A DNA stretch of 64,000 nt from UBA8886 sp002731655 (GTDB taxonomy: Archaea; Thermoplasmatota; Poseidoniia; MGIII; CG-Epi1). Shown here piece by piece: positions 23,200 to 32,064 of the stretch. Position numbers and translations under genes: made by a program. The first letter of the stretch is position 1; each line of letters opens with the position of its first letter. The notes beneath the pieces were generated by a model, which saw only the letters and a program-made list of their open reading frames with translations, did not search any database and had not been told where the DNA came from. The stretch covers positions 62,001-126,000 of the forward strand of contig JASLZX010000002.1 of NCBI GenBank assembly GCA_030754655.1. Reading direction: 5' to 3'.

Positions 23200-24749
23200 C
23201 AGTGGCGGAAGTGGCGCATGCCGGTTAGCACCAGCACCACCCCCTGCTCGTTGGCCGCCGCGATTACTTCGTCGTCGCGTATCGAGCCGCCCGACTGGAT
23301 GATTGCAGTAACCCCGGCCGCCGCGGCCAGGTCGACGCCGTCGCGGAACGGGAAGAAGGCGTCCGACGCCATCACGCTGCCGCGCGCCGCATCGCCCGCC
23401 TTTTCAATGGCGATGCGGACCGAATCGACGCGTGACATCTGCCCGGCGCCGACACCAGTGATGCGGCTGTCGCGCGCCAGAACGATGGCGTTGCTACGAA
23501 CATGCCGCACGACGCGCCAGCCGAAGCGCAGCGCTTTCCACTCGGCGGAAGTCGGCACGCGGTCGCTGGCGACATTTATATCTGCATCGTCGAGAGTTTT
23601 CGTATCGCCTTCCTGCAGCAGCCAGCCGCCAGTGACCGACCGCAGTTGCGCCGCGGGGCGGTAATCATCCAGCGGTCCGGTCGCGAGCAGCCGCAAGTTC
23701 GACTTCGCCTCTAGCATCTCACGCGCCGCGTCGCTGAACGCCGGCGCGATGACGCATTCCTTGAACGAGCTGGTGATGGCGGCCGCGGTTTCCGCGTCGA
23801 CTTCGCGGTTCAGCCCGATGACGCCGCCGAAGGCCGAGATGGGGTCGCCCGCCAGCGCCGCCTTGTAGGTGGCCGCCAGCTCCGGGCCGGTCGCGGCGCC
23901 GCAGGGGTTGCCGTGCTTGACGACCGCGGTCGCCGGTTCCGGGAAGTCGGCGGCAATCGCAAGCGCCGCGTCAAGGTCGAGCAGGTTGTTGTAGCTCAGC
24001 TCCTTGCCTTGCAGCTGCTCGGCGGTCGCGAGCCCCGGCCCGGCCGCCAGAGGGTCGGCGTAGAACGCCGCCTGTTGGTGCGGATTTTCGCCGTAGCGCG
24101 GTCGCAGCGCCAGCTCGCCGGCGACGTGCAGCGATTCCGGCAATGCGGCCTCGCCGAAGCGGTCGCCGAGCGTGCGCTGGATGAGCGCGTCGTAGGCGGC
24201 GGTGTGGCGGAATGCCTTCAGCGCCAGTGCCTGCCGTTCCGTCTCGGGCAGCCCGTCGCCCGCCAGCGCTCCGGCCACGCGGCCGTAGTCGGCCGGGTCG
24301 ACCAGCACCGTGACGCGAGCGTGGCTCTTCGCGGCGGCACGGATTAGCGACGGGCCGCCGATGTCGATTTGTTCAATCAACTCCGGTAGCGGCGCGTCGC
24401 GACGCGCCGCTGCGGCGAACGGGTAGAGATTGACGGCGACGATGCCGAAGAGCGGCGCCTCGTGCTCTGCCGCTTCGGCGAAGTCCTGCTCACGCGCCAG
24501 GATTCCGCCGAAGATACGCGGGTGGAGCGTCTTGACGCGGCCACCCATCATCTCGGGGAAGCCGGTGATTTCGGAAACGGGCGTCACCGTCAGGCCACCC
24601 TCGCGCAGCGCGGTGGCGGTACCACCGCTAGTGACCAGTTCCCAGCCCGCTTCCGCGAGCGCGACGGCGAACTCGACCAGCCCGGTCTTGTCGCTGACGC
24701 TCAGCAGCGCGCGTTGCGTTGTCGCCTTGCGGGATTTACTGCTGCTCAT
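23199..24749 (-). CDS. purH: Bifunctional AICAR transformylase / IMP cyclohydrolase
   Basis: This 516-aa enzyme catalyses the last two steps of IMP synthesis. The N-terminal cyclohydrolase domain has LLSVSDKTGLVEFA, ELVTSGGTATALREGG and GGRVKTLHPRIFGGIL. The C-terminal formyltransferase domain has KELSYNNLLDLDAALAI, VVKHGNPCGAA with the catalytic Lys-His, and SDAFFPFRDGVDLAA. Length and domains are those of bacterial PurH. Many archaea use unrelated PurP and PurO, so this copy was probably acquired from bacteria by an ancestor. The zinc-finger gene overlaps its stop. Confidence 0.96.
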   Translation of the reverse strand: MSSSKSRKATTQRALLSVSDKTGLVEFAVALAEAGWELVTSGGTATALREGGLTVTPVSEITGFPEMMGGRVKTLHPRIFGGILAREQDFAEAAEHEAPLFGIVAVNLYPFAAAARRDAPLPELIEQIDIGGPSLIRAAAKSHARVTVLVDPADYGRVAGALAGDGLPETERQALALKAFRHTAAYDALIQRTLGDRFGEAALPESLHVAGELALRPRYGENPHQQAAFYADPLAAGPGLATAEQLQGKELSYNNLLDLDAALAIAADFPEPATAVVKHGNPCGAATGPELAATYKAALAGDPISAFGGVIGLNREVDAETAAAITSSFKECVIAPAFSDAAREMLEAKSNLRLLATGPLDDYRPAAQLRSVTGGWLLQEGDTKTLDDADINVASDRVPTSAEWKALRFGWRVVRHVRSNAIVLARDSRITGVGAGQMSRVDSVRIAIEKAGDAARGSVMASDAFFPFRDGVDLAAAAGVTAIIQSGGSIRDDEVIAAANEQGVVLVLTGMRHFRH

Positions 24750-24783
24750 CGGGGGTCGCCTCGCGTCGCAAGTCGCGTCCGGT

Positions 24784-25452
24784 TTAAGCGCTGTCGGGGA
24801 GCTTGCGCAGGCAGCTTGCCAGCACTTCGCTGGTGACGTAGACCGTCGTGCCCGCCTTCATGATGGGCTTTCCGGCTTCCTCGGCGGCGCGCACGTCGAC
24901 CAGCAATACGACCGGCTTGCCGATGATGTGGCGGCCCGCCTCGAGCGCGTTGAGTCGCGTCCCCGAAAGGTGAACCATCTGCCGGTCGAGCGGGTAGAGT
25001 CCCTGCTCGAGATATTCCTCGGAATCCTCCTGCGAGCAGGCGAAGTAGAGATGCTCGGGCACGCCGTCGGTCGGTAGGTCAAGGTCAAGCTCGATTGAGT
25101 GGGCGTAAGTGGCGCGGAGCCGTCCGCCCTCGAGCTGGTAGCGTCCTTTCGGGTCGGTCTCGACGACTGCCCGGAGGTGGGTCATCGTGAGCGAGCCGAG
25201 GTTCTGTCGCTTGAACTTCACCGACGTGATGAATTCTTCCGCGTCAACCCAGCCCTGCTGGTCCATATCCAGCTCGAAGCGGTCGGGGAAATGACGCAGC
25301 ACGCCCGCCATAATGCGGCCGAACTGGTCGAGGTTGCGGGGCGAAAGCACAAGCTCGCCCTCCTCGCTGCAATACTGGCATTTTTCGCCGCGATAATAGC
25401 CGTGCTGGTTCTTGGTGCACTCCTTGAGTGGCTCGTCCGGTTGCCGTCGCAT
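24784..25452 (-). CDS. kptA: tRNA 2'-phosphotransferase (Tpt1/KptA family)
   Basis: This 222-aa protein has an archaeal N-terminal cysteine cluster (ECTKNQHGYYRGEKCQYC). It then follows the KptA layout: VLRHFPDRFELDMDQQGWVD, the Arg-His block near residue 55, a TYAHSIELDLDL segment, LYFACSQEDSEEYLEQGLY, and the NAD-loop-like MVHLSGT. The enzyme moves a 2'-phosphate from RNA to NAD. In archaea its natural substrate is debated because their tRNA splicing leaves no such phosphate. The gene stands alone between Hef and purH on the same strand. Confidence 0.85.
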   Translation of the reverse strand: MRRQPDEPLKECTKNQHGYYRGEKCQYCSEEGELVLSPRNLDQFGRIMAGVLRHFPDRFELDMDQQGWVDAEEFITSVKFKRQNLGSLTMTHLRAVVETDPKGRYQLEGGRLRATYAHSIELDLDLPTDGVPEHLYFACSQEDSEEYLEQGLYPLDRQMVHLSGTRLNALEAGRHIIGKPVVLLVDVRAAEEAGKPIMKAGTTVYVTSEVLASCLRKLPDSA

Positions 25453-25509
25453 GGCGGCCGCACCCAGCGGGGTGATTAAGCAGTTACGTCCAGCCGCGAC
25501 AGAGGTCGC

Positions 25510-27789
25510 TTACGGCTCCCACTTGCGCTCGATGGCGTCGCGGATGGCGGCCGCCTTGAGCGCGCCGATGCCCTCCACTGCACGCAGCACCTCCGCGTCC
25601 GCGGCGAAGACCGCAGCCACCGACCGGAAGTGGTGCAGCAGCCGTTGCGCCAGCACCGCGCTAACGCCGGGGAGCCCCTCGAGAATGTGCCGCTGCTGCT
25701 CCTCGGGTGAGAGCTCCCCGGCGGCAGGGCGCAGCTGCGCCGGCCCCGGTTCGCGGCGCGACCGCTCGAGCAGGGCCATCAGCAGGTCGGCCGTCTCGGC
25801 GGTGTCGGCCGACGGCAGGATGGGGACGCCGAAGTCGCCGGTGATGGCGGCGAGCGCGCCGCGAATCGCCTTCGGCTCGACGCGGCGCGCAGTATACAGG
25901 TCGTCGCCCTCGAGAATCAGCAGCGGCCGGCGAAACTGCTGTTTCAAGGCCTTGACTTGCCGGAAAAGCGAGCCGTCGAGCATCGAGCCGACGAAGTCCA
26001 CGCCGGTCTTGCGCTCGACGCCCACACGGCCGTCAATCAGGTAATCGCCTACGGGCAGTTGCGTCGGCGCGACCGTGACCCCGCGCTGCGCCAGCTCGCG
26101 CGCGACCCCCGACGGGAACTCGCGGTGGTCAACTTGCAACCGCACTTCTTCCGCTGCCGGATCTGCCGTCGCGTCGCTTTGCGGGGGCGCCCGCGGTGCA
26201 TCTCCCAGCCGCGTTTGCCCGCGCGCTACCGGCGGCGCGTCCCCGCCGGGCGACCTGCCGCCAAGCTCGGCGCGCGATGGCAGCTCGATTTCCATGCGGC
26301 TGCTACCGAAGAGCGACTGCATCTGCATTTCCTTGCTGCGGCTGCTCCAGTAGGCCGCCTCATCGCGGGTGTCGGTGGTAATCAGCACGTAGACCTTGCC
26401 GGGCCGGTCGCGGCCGGTGCGCCCGCGGCGCTGGATGAGCCGGATGGCCGACGGCACCGGCTCGTAGAAAATAACTGCCTCGGTGGCGGGAATATCGAGC
26501 CCCTCCTCGCCGACCGACGTCGCCACCAGTATGTTGTAATCGCCGGCGCGGAACTGCTCTAGCGTCGCCTTTTGGACCTTCTGTGTCATCCCCGGGTCGC
26601 CCTCGCGCGACCCCTGCCCGACGAAGCGTACCGGCCGCGCCGCCGGCAGCTTCGAGAGCCGCTCGACCATCAGGCTGGCGGTGTTGCGAATCTCTGCGAA
26701 GACGATGATGCGCTCCGTGCCCGCCGCTAGCTCCTGCGCGACCAGCTCGTCGAGCCGCTCCAGTTTGGGGTGCTCGTCGCTGCTGCGGGCGGCGTCGATG
26801 ACCGCTTGCTTCCACTCGGGCTTCTGCAGCAACCATTTCGTGGCGCGGCTCTTCGAGCTCTTGCGCATCCGCGCCGCGTAGTCGAGAAACTGTGTTGGCC
26901 CCTGCGTCTCGACCGTCAGCAGTGCGTGCGCCACCTTGAGCGCCATCGCCTGCACCGAGAGCAGGTTGTAGACCTGCCGCGGCACGTCCCGGCCGGCCGC
27001 ACGCAGCCGCGCCTGCAACTTGCGCCCCGCCTCGAGCAGCATCGTCGTCGAAACTTTGCGCGGGCGCGTGAGCAGTCCCGCTAGGTGCAGCTGTCCGCAG
27101 AGCCGGTCCTGCAGCTTCCGCAAGTCCTTGCGAATCTGCGCCGCGGAAGCCGGCAGTGGAACCTTCACCCAGCGCGTCTGGACCGGCTGGATGTAGGGCG
27201 CGACGTCGGGGTCCCCGTCGTCGCGCTTCTCGATAGCGGTGATGCGCAGGTTGGTGCACACTTCGACCACCGCGGCGCGGGTCGAGCCGGGCGATGCGGT
27301 CATCCCCAGCACCAGCGGTTGCCGTGCCGTCTCGTCGTAGCGCTCGGCGATGAAGACGTAGGCGTAGTTGCCGACAGCACGGTGCGCCTCGTCGAAGACC
27401 ACCAGCGCGAAGTCGGCCAACTTCACCGCGCCGCGAATCAGGTCCTTCTCGACCACCTGCGGCGTCGCCACTACCACCTGCGCAGCCTGCCAGAGCGGCT
27501 CGCGTTTGGCGGGTGAAATCGAGCCGGTCAGCAGCTCGACTCGCACGTCCAGGCTCCGGGCAAGGAAATCGGCGTGCTGCTCCGCCAGCGGGCGCGTCGG
27601 CGCCATCATCAGTACCCGCCCCATTTCGAGCCGTTCGAGCATCACCTGTAGCGCAATCACTGTTTTGCCGAGCCCGGTCGGCAGCACTGCAAGAGTGGAT
27701 TCGCGCAGGCAGGCGGCGGCGACGTTGCGCTGGTAGGTACGCTCCTCCAGCGGCGGCCCCTGTAGCAGTGGGTGGGCCAGCGACTTCAT
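25510..27789 (-). CDS. hef: Hef: XPF/Mph1-type helicase-nuclease
   Basis: This 759-aa protein fuses a superfamily 2 helicase to a structure-specific endonuclease. The helicase has Walker A LPTGLGKT near residue 38, FDEAHRA near 132, TASPGSTR, and motif VI RLIQRRGRTGRDRPG. After a Pro/Gly linker the XPF-type nuclease carries GDYLIDGRVGVERKTGVDF around residue 580-595, the GDX(n)ERKxxxD active site. Two helix-hairpin-helix motifs close the protein. Hef processes stalled replication forks in euryarchaea. The start overlaps the corA stop as ATGA. Confidence 0.95.
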   Translation of the reverse strand: MKSLAHPLLQGPPLEERTYQRNVAAACLRESTLAVLPTGLGKTVIALQVMLERLEMGRVLMMAPTRPLAEQHADFLARSLDVRVELLTGSISPAKREPLWQAAQVVVATPQVVEKDLIRGAVKLADFALVVFDEAHRAVGNYAYVFIAERYDETARQPLVLGMTASPGSTRAAVVEVCTNLRITAIEKRDDGDPDVAPYIQPVQTRWVKVPLPASAAQIRKDLRKLQDRLCGQLHLAGLLTRPRKVSTTMLLEAGRKLQARLRAAGRDVPRQVYNLLSVQAMALKVAHALLTVETQGPTQFLDYAARMRKSSKSRATKWLLQKPEWKQAVIDAARSSDEHPKLERLDELVAQELAAGTERIIVFAEIRNTASLMVERLSKLPAARPVRFVGQGSREGDPGMTQKVQKATLEQFRAGDYNILVATSVGEEGLDIPATEAVIFYEPVPSAIRLIQRRGRTGRDRPGKVYVLITTDTRDEAAYWSSRSKEMQMQSLFGSSRMEIELPSRAELGGRSPGGDAPPVARGQTRLGDAPRAPPQSDATADPAAEEVRLQVDHREFPSGVARELAQRGVTVAPTQLPVGDYLIDGRVGVERKTGVDFVGSMLDGSLFRQVKALKQQFRRPLLILEGDDLYTARRVEPKAIRGALAAITGDFGVPILPSADTAETADLLMALLERSRREPGPAQLRPAAGELSPEEQQRHILEGLPGVSAVLAQRLLHHFRSVAAVFAADAEVLRAVEGIGALKAAAIRDAIERKWEP

Positions 27790-28787
27790 GCCTGGCGGCC
27801 GAGCCAGCCCCGACGCCAGAAGTAGTAGAGCATCCCGCCCGCAAAAGCGCCCATCAGTCCTAGGATGAGCCAGAAGCCGTTGCCCTGCGCCAGTGGCAAT
27901 TGGTCGGTGTTCATCCCAAAGATGCCGGCAATCAGCGTCAGCGGCAGCATGATGGTGGCGATGATTGTCAGCGTCGTCATCACCTCGGTCAGCTGCGCGT
28001 TCGACTCGCCGAGCCGCATCGAGACCTGCGACAGGTAGGCGTCGCGGGTCGACGAAACCCCGGTGGAGTAGTTCTCGACGCGGTTCACCAGCCCGTGAAT
28101 CACGTCGGCCAGGTCGCGGAAGTATAGATAATTGGGCTCGGAAATGAACTCCTCGTCGGGACGCAGTAGCCGCGCCACGGTCTCCTGCAGAGGCGTCACC
28201 GATTTCGACATTTCGCGCAGGTCCTGCTTCATCTCATGCAGCGCCTCGAGCAGCCCGGGATACTTGGTCGCCGGGTCGAAGACGCGGTCCTCAAGATCGT
28301 CGAGCCGCTGGCTGTAGCCTTCGAGCACGTGCAGCCAGTCGTCGGCCACCGCGTCGAGCAGTTCGTAGAGCAGGAACTCGGGGCCGCGCTGTAGCCGACG
28401 CATGCGCCGGTGCGAACGGTAGCGCTCGCGGAAGCGGTTCATCGCGGGGAGCGCCGTATGGCGTACAGTCACCAGCAGGCTGCCAGTCAGAAACGCCAGT
28501 AGGTATTCCGTATCGAGCTCCGAGTCGGCGTCGCGGGCGCGCAGCACGACGAAGCGGTGGTCCTCGTAGTGCTCGGCGCGATCGACCGGGTCGGCGAAGC
28601 AGTCCTCGACCGCCAGTGGGTGGAACCCCATCGTCTCGAGCAGGAATCCCTTCTCGGCGTCGCCGGGTTGCAGGATGTCGAGCCAACCGCTCTGCACTCC
28701 CTCAAGCTCGGCCGCCAGTTCGTCAAGCGGGAGCGTCTGCTCGCCAGCCTTGCCGCTGGCCGCTGTCAGGAGCCGGATGGTTGACAC
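27786..28787 (-). CDS. corA: CorA-family divalent cation channel
   Basis: This 333-aa protein starts at a GTG. It has a long cytoplasmic funnel, including the stalk helix around YSTGVSSTRDAYLSQVSMRL, and two C-terminal transmembrane helices joined by the signature GMN in GIFGMNTDQLP near residue 291. CorA channels pass magnesium, and sometimes cobalt or nickel, through the cytoplasmic membrane as pentamers. It overlaps Hef by 4 bp, which implies co-transcription although the functions look unrelated. Confidence 0.93.
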   Translation of the reverse strand: MSTIRLLTAASGKAGEQTLPLDELAAELEGVQSGWLDILQPGDAEKGFLLETMGFHPLAVEDCFADPVDRAEHYEDHRFVVLRARDADSELDTEYLLAFLTGSLLVTVRHTALPAMNRFRERYRSHRRMRRLQRGPEFLLYELLDAVADDWLHVLEGYSQRLDDLEDRVFDPATKYPGLLEALHEMKQDLREMSKSVTPLQETVARLLRPDEEFISEPNYLYFRDLADVIHGLVNRVENYSTGVSSTRDAYLSQVSMRLGESNAQLTEVMTTLTIIATIMLPLTLIAGIFGMNTDQLPLAQGNGFWLILGLMGAFAGGMLYYFWRRGWLGRQA

Positions 28788-28809
28788 GCTGGTGCGACCT
28801 GCTTCACCG

Positions 28810-29325
28810 TTAAACCGTTATCGCCCCGGCGCGCCCGTTACCGTCGATGTGGAACAGCGGCTCGTGCAGCGCGCCGCCCCGCCGCAGCGTCGATCTGAAC
28901 AGCGTCACGCGCGTGACGCTCCCGGAGCCGCAGTTGGCGTCGCTGTGGCGCTGCACCAGTCCGCGCAGGTCGCGCGGCGGCCTGAAGCGCGCCAGCGTGA
29001 CGTGGCCGACGAAGGGGCGATCCTGTGAAGCGGTTGCTCCACGGAGTGCCTGCGCCAGCTCCGCCAGCCCTGTGCCGCGGACGCCTACCCACGCCACGTG
29101 CGCCGCCCGGGGCGAGTGGAACGCATCGAGCCCGCGATATTCCAGCGCAAGCGGCAGCCGGCCGGTGCAGGCGGGCGCTGCCGCTTTCACGACAGCGGCG
29201 GCGTCAGACCGCTCGCCCAGGAACGCCAGCGTGACGTGATAGCTGCCGGCCGGCTGCGCCCCCAGCTCGCGCTCCAGCGGCCGCGCGTCGAAGCCGGGGC
29301 ATTCCAGTGCTAGGAAGAGTCGCAC
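28810..29325 (-). CDS. thpR: RNA 2',3'-cyclic phosphodiesterase (LigT/ThpR, 2H family)
   Basis: This 171-aa protein starts at a GTG and has the two catalytic HxT motifs of the 2H phosphoesterase fold: HVTLAFLGER near residue 30 and HVTLARFR near 110, with the conserved N-terminal RLFLALE strand. The family opens 2',3'-cyclic phosphates at RNA ends. It lies 21 bp after topA and 22 bp before corA on the same strand. Together with KptA it gives the window two RNA-end-processing enzymes. Confidence 0.88.
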   Translation of the reverse strand: MRLFLALECPGFDARPLERELGAQPAGSYHVTLAFLGERSDAAAVVKAAAPACTGRLPLALEYRGLDAFHSPRAAHVAWVGVRGTGLAELAQALRGATASQDRPFVGHVTLARFRPPRDLRGLVQRHSDANCGSGSVTRVTLFRSTLRRGGALHEPLFHIDGNGRAGAITV

Positions 29326-29346
29326 GCCGGGGAATGGCCGTGCGGT

Positions 29347-31593
29347 TTAGCCTTTCTTTAACTGCTCTTGCAGCGCGTTAATCAGCGCGCTGGCGGTGCC
29401 CTCGCGGCCACCGGTGAGCGTTGCAAAGCTCTCGGCGCCGATGAGCGCGCACGTCGTCGCTTCGTCGAGCTTGGCGCGCCCCGCAAGGCGCTTGATGAAG
29501 CCGACCTGCTTTGGCGAAGCTGCGCGCGGCTGGCCCGCAGTGCGCTCCTGCAGAGCGTTAATCAGCGCGCTGGCGCTCCCCTCGCGGCCGCCGGTCAGCG
29601 CTGCGTAGCTCTCGGCGTCAACGAGCGCGCACGCCGCCGACTCGTCGAGCTTGGCGCGTTCCGTCAGGCGCTTGATGAATCCGACCTGTTTCTCGGAGGC
29701 GGGAACGTCCATTCCTTCGGTCAGCGGCTGCAGCTGTTCGATGAGTGCGCCGACCGCCTCGCCGTCCAGCTCCTCGATATCCTTGCCCGCCAGCAGCGGC
29801 TCTGCCGCCTCGCCCGCCTGCTGCGTGAGCGAACGCAGGTAGGCCAGCTGCCGCGGGGTTCCGCGCGACTTCTTGCTCTCGAGCGCGGCGGTGTGCAGCG
29901 CGCCGAAACGCTCGGCGAATTCGTGCCACGTCTGTGCCGCGGCGGCCTTGCCGCCTTCGACCTGGTCGAGCTGCACTTCCATTCCCGCTGTGAAAGCGGT
30001 CGAGAAAATTCCTTCGCTGGTGGTGCCGTAGCAAGGGGCGACCTGCTCCCACATCGTGCAGCCCGCGTCGGTCGCGTAAAGCCGCCCTTTTTCGTCGCGC
30101 GCATACTTGCGGTCGAGCAGCTTGCGGATGGTTTCGGCGTAGGTTGACGGGCGGCCGATTCCCTCCGCCTTCATCTTCGTCACCAGTCCGTGCTGCGTGT
30201 AGCGGCCGGGCGGCTTGGTAGCGTCCTCGACCAGCTCGCATCCGTCGAACGGTAACGTGTCGCCGACGGCAGCATCCGCCAGTGGTGACACCGGCGCTGC
30301 CGGCTTCAGCAGCCCGGCATACGCTGCTTCCCAGCCGGCGAAAGTGCGCCATTCGGTTTTCCCCGCGGCGGTCCAGCCGCCCGCCTCGCCCGCTAGCTTC
30401 AGCCGCTGCCATTGCGACGGCGACATCTGGCTGGCGGCGAAGCGCGCCCAGATGAGCGAGTAGAGCCGCGCTTGCTCCCGCTCGAGTCCCTGCGGCTCGC
30501 GCGCCTGCGGCCGCGTCGGCCGAATCGCTTCGTGGGCGTCCTGCACCCCCTTGCCGCCGTCACCGCCCCCGACGCCACGGCCGAGATGCGATGCGTCCCA
30601 CTCGTGCTCGATGTAGGCGCGCACCTCCTTCCGCGCGTCAGCCGAAGTGCGGGTCGAGTCGGTCCGCATGTAGGTGATGTGTCCCGCCTCGTAGAGCTGC
30701 TGCGCCAGTCGCATCACGCGCGCCGGCCGCCAGCTCAAACGCTGGCCCGCGGCTGCGAGCAGCGTGTCGGTCGTAAATGGCGGCCGCGGCCGCTTCTGGA
30801 AGCCATCAACGCTAGCGGCGGTCAGCACCAAAGAACCGGCCGCTTCCATTGCGGTATAAGCCGATTCGGCATTCTTGCTGTCGCCGGTGCGGTCGCTCCG
30901 TTTCTTGCCCTTCGAGTCGCGCCAGTCATCGTCGAACTGCACGCGCAGTTCGACGCCGTCTGCAGTCAGGTGGACTTCCCAGTAGGGGATTGGCACGAAC
31001 GCCTCGATTTCGCGCTCGCGCTCGACGACGAAGCCGAGCGTCGGCGTCTGCACGCGTCCCATCGAAGCGAGATTCCATGAGCGGCAGAAACGGGAGCCGC
31101 GGAAGCCAATCAGCCGGTCCATCAGCCGCCGAATCATTGCCGCTTCCACGAGCCCGATATCGACGTCCCCCGCCTCCTCGAGTGCGGCGGCAATTGCCGT
31201 TTTCGTAATCTCGTTGAACGTCACCCGCTTCACCGCACCCAGGCTACCGAGCAGCTCGGCCAGCCGCCAAGCAATGAACTCGCCCTCACGGTCGGGGTCA
31301 GTCGCAACCAGCACTTCGTTGACACCGCTCTTGCGACTGTCGGCGAGCAGTTTGCGGATGATGCTCTCCGCGCCCTTGGTGTAGCCCCATTCGGGCGCCG
31401 GCAGTTCGCCGTCGGCGGCAGCCCACATCGCTTTGCGCCCCTCCTTGCCCTCGTTCGGCAAATCTTGAACGTGGCCGCGGCAGGCGCGGACCAGGAAATC
31501 CTTGCCTAGATAGCGCTGGATGGTGCGCGCTTTGGCGCCCGATTCGACAACCAGCAGCCGGGTCACGCCGCCCCCGCGTTGCTCGCGGCTCAT
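29347..31593 (-). CDS. topA: DNA topoisomerase I (type IA) with triplicated C-terminal domain
   Basis: This 748-aa enzyme relaxes negatively supercoiled DNA. The TOPRIM domain begins LLVVESGAKARTIQRYLG and contains ATDPDREGEFIAWRL. The catalytic tyrosine is in HITYMRTDSTRTSA near residue 308. The usual C-terminal four-cysteine zinc ribbons are absent; instead there are three copies of a domain of about 55 residues from residue 575 on, two of them nearly identical (KQVGFIKRL to SALINALQE). The ATG at 31593 is preferred because the longer open frame adds a low-complexity arginine-rich stretch. It works with the gyrase encoded 11 kb away to balance supercoiling. Confidence 0.94.
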   Translation of the reverse strand: MSREQRGGGVTRLLVVESGAKARTIQRYLGKDFLVRACRGHVQDLPNEGKEGRKAMWAAADGELPAPEWGYTKGAESIIRKLLADSRKSGVNEVLVATDPDREGEFIAWRLAELLGSLGAVKRVTFNEITKTAIAAALEEAGDVDIGLVEAAMIRRLMDRLIGFRGSRFCRSWNLASMGRVQTPTLGFVVEREREIEAFVPIPYWEVHLTADGVELRVQFDDDWRDSKGKKRSDRTGDSKNAESAYTAMEAAGSLVLTAASVDGFQKRPRPPFTTDTLLAAAGQRLSWRPARVMRLAQQLYEAGHITYMRTDSTRTSADARKEVRAYIEHEWDASHLGRGVGGGDGGKGVQDAHEAIRPTRPQAREPQGLEREQARLYSLIWARFAASQMSPSQWQRLKLAGEAGGWTAAGKTEWRTFAGWEAAYAGLLKPAAPVSPLADAAVGDTLPFDGCELVEDATKPPGRYTQHGLVTKMKAEGIGRPSTYAETIRKLLDRKYARDEKGRLYATDAGCTMWEQVAPCYGTTSEGIFSTAFTAGMEVQLDQVEGGKAAAAQTWHEFAERFGALHTAALESKKSRGTPRQLAYLRSLTQQAGEAAEPLLAGKDIEELDGEAVGALIEQLQPLTEGMDVPASEKQVGFIKRLTERAKLDESAACALVDAESYAALTGGREGSASALINALQERTAGQPRAASPKQVGFIKRLAGRAKLDEATTCALIGAESFATLTGGREGTASALINALQEQLKKG
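29365..29860. repeat. Triplicated domain-coding repeat at the 3' end of topA
   Basis: Two strongly similar DNA repeats (about 29365-29517 and 29545-29692) and a diverged third (about 29720-29860) encode the tandem C-terminal domains. The first two share long identical runs such as CAGCGCGTTAATCAGCGCGC (the second copy begins GAGCGTT), so they arose by recent duplication or are kept similar by gene conversion. Confidence 0.8.
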
Positions 31594-31620
31594 AAACGTT
31601 GCGACTCGCGCACGCGCACG

Positions 31621-31639
31621 GGGAGACTGCAAGTCTCCC
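31621..31639. repeat. Perfect intergenic hairpin, 8-bp arms, 3-nt loop
   Basis: The arms GGGAGACT (31621-31628) and AGTCTCCC (31632-31639) flank a GCA loop. It lies in the divergent gap between topA (start 31593) and the CoA-binding protein gene (start 31677), so it cannot be a terminator for either gene. Confidence 0.7.
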
Positions 31640-31676
31640 TGCCCAAACCAGATTAACCGCCGGCCGCTAGCGAGCC

Positions 31677-32063
31677 ATGGTGCTCGAAGCGTTGCAGCGG
31701 CCCGGCGTGCACATCGCGCTGGTCGGCGCATCGAACGACCCTGCCAAGTTTGGCAACCGCATCTTCCGCGACCTCGTCGCGAAGGGCTACGCGGTCTGGC
31801 CGGTCAACCCGCGCGAGCCGAAAATCGAAGGCGTCGCCGCGCACGCCGACCTCGAGTCGCTGCCCAGCAAGCCCGACATCGTCAACTTCGTCGTCCCGCC
31901 AAAGGTCGCGTTGGCGGTTGCGAAACAGGCGCTCGCGCTCGGCATCCGCCGGCTCTGGTTCCAGCCCGGCTCGGAGAGCGACGAGCTGAAGGCGTGGCTC
32001 GTTGAGCAGGAAGGCGTTAGCGCGCTGACCGATGCGTGCATCATGGTGCAGAGCGCAGGCTGA
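31677..32063 (+). CDS. CoA-binding domain protein (YccU-like)
   Basis: This 128-aa single Rossmann-fold protein has HIALVGASNDPAKFGNRIFR at residues 11-30, VWPVNPREPKIEGVA near 43, PDIVNFVVPPK near 68 and LWFQPGSES near 93. This matches stand-alone CoA-binding proteins related to the N-terminal domain of ADP-forming acyl-CoA synthetases. The precise function is unknown; a regulatory or acyl-CoA-sensing role is possible. It is divergent from topA and ends 1 bp from the convergent alaS stop. Confidence 0.85.
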   Translation: MVLEALQRPGVHIALVGASNDPAKFGNRIFRDLVAKGYAVWPVNPREPKIEGVAAHADLESLPSKPDIVNFVVPPKVALAVAKQALALGIRRLWFQPGSESDELKAWLVEQEGVSALTDACIMVQSAG

Positions 32064-32064
32064 T

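Noticed and set aside
26360..27844. 494-codon minus-strand frame inside hef
   Set aside because: It is a frame-shifted shadow of the Hef helicase domain with biased Gly/Arg/Ala composition and no motifs.
31594..31731. 46-residue N-terminal extension of topoisomerase I
   Set aside because: It is Arg/Ala-rich, spans the intergenic hairpin and overlaps the divergent gene; the TOPRIM domain begins normally after the ATG at 31593.
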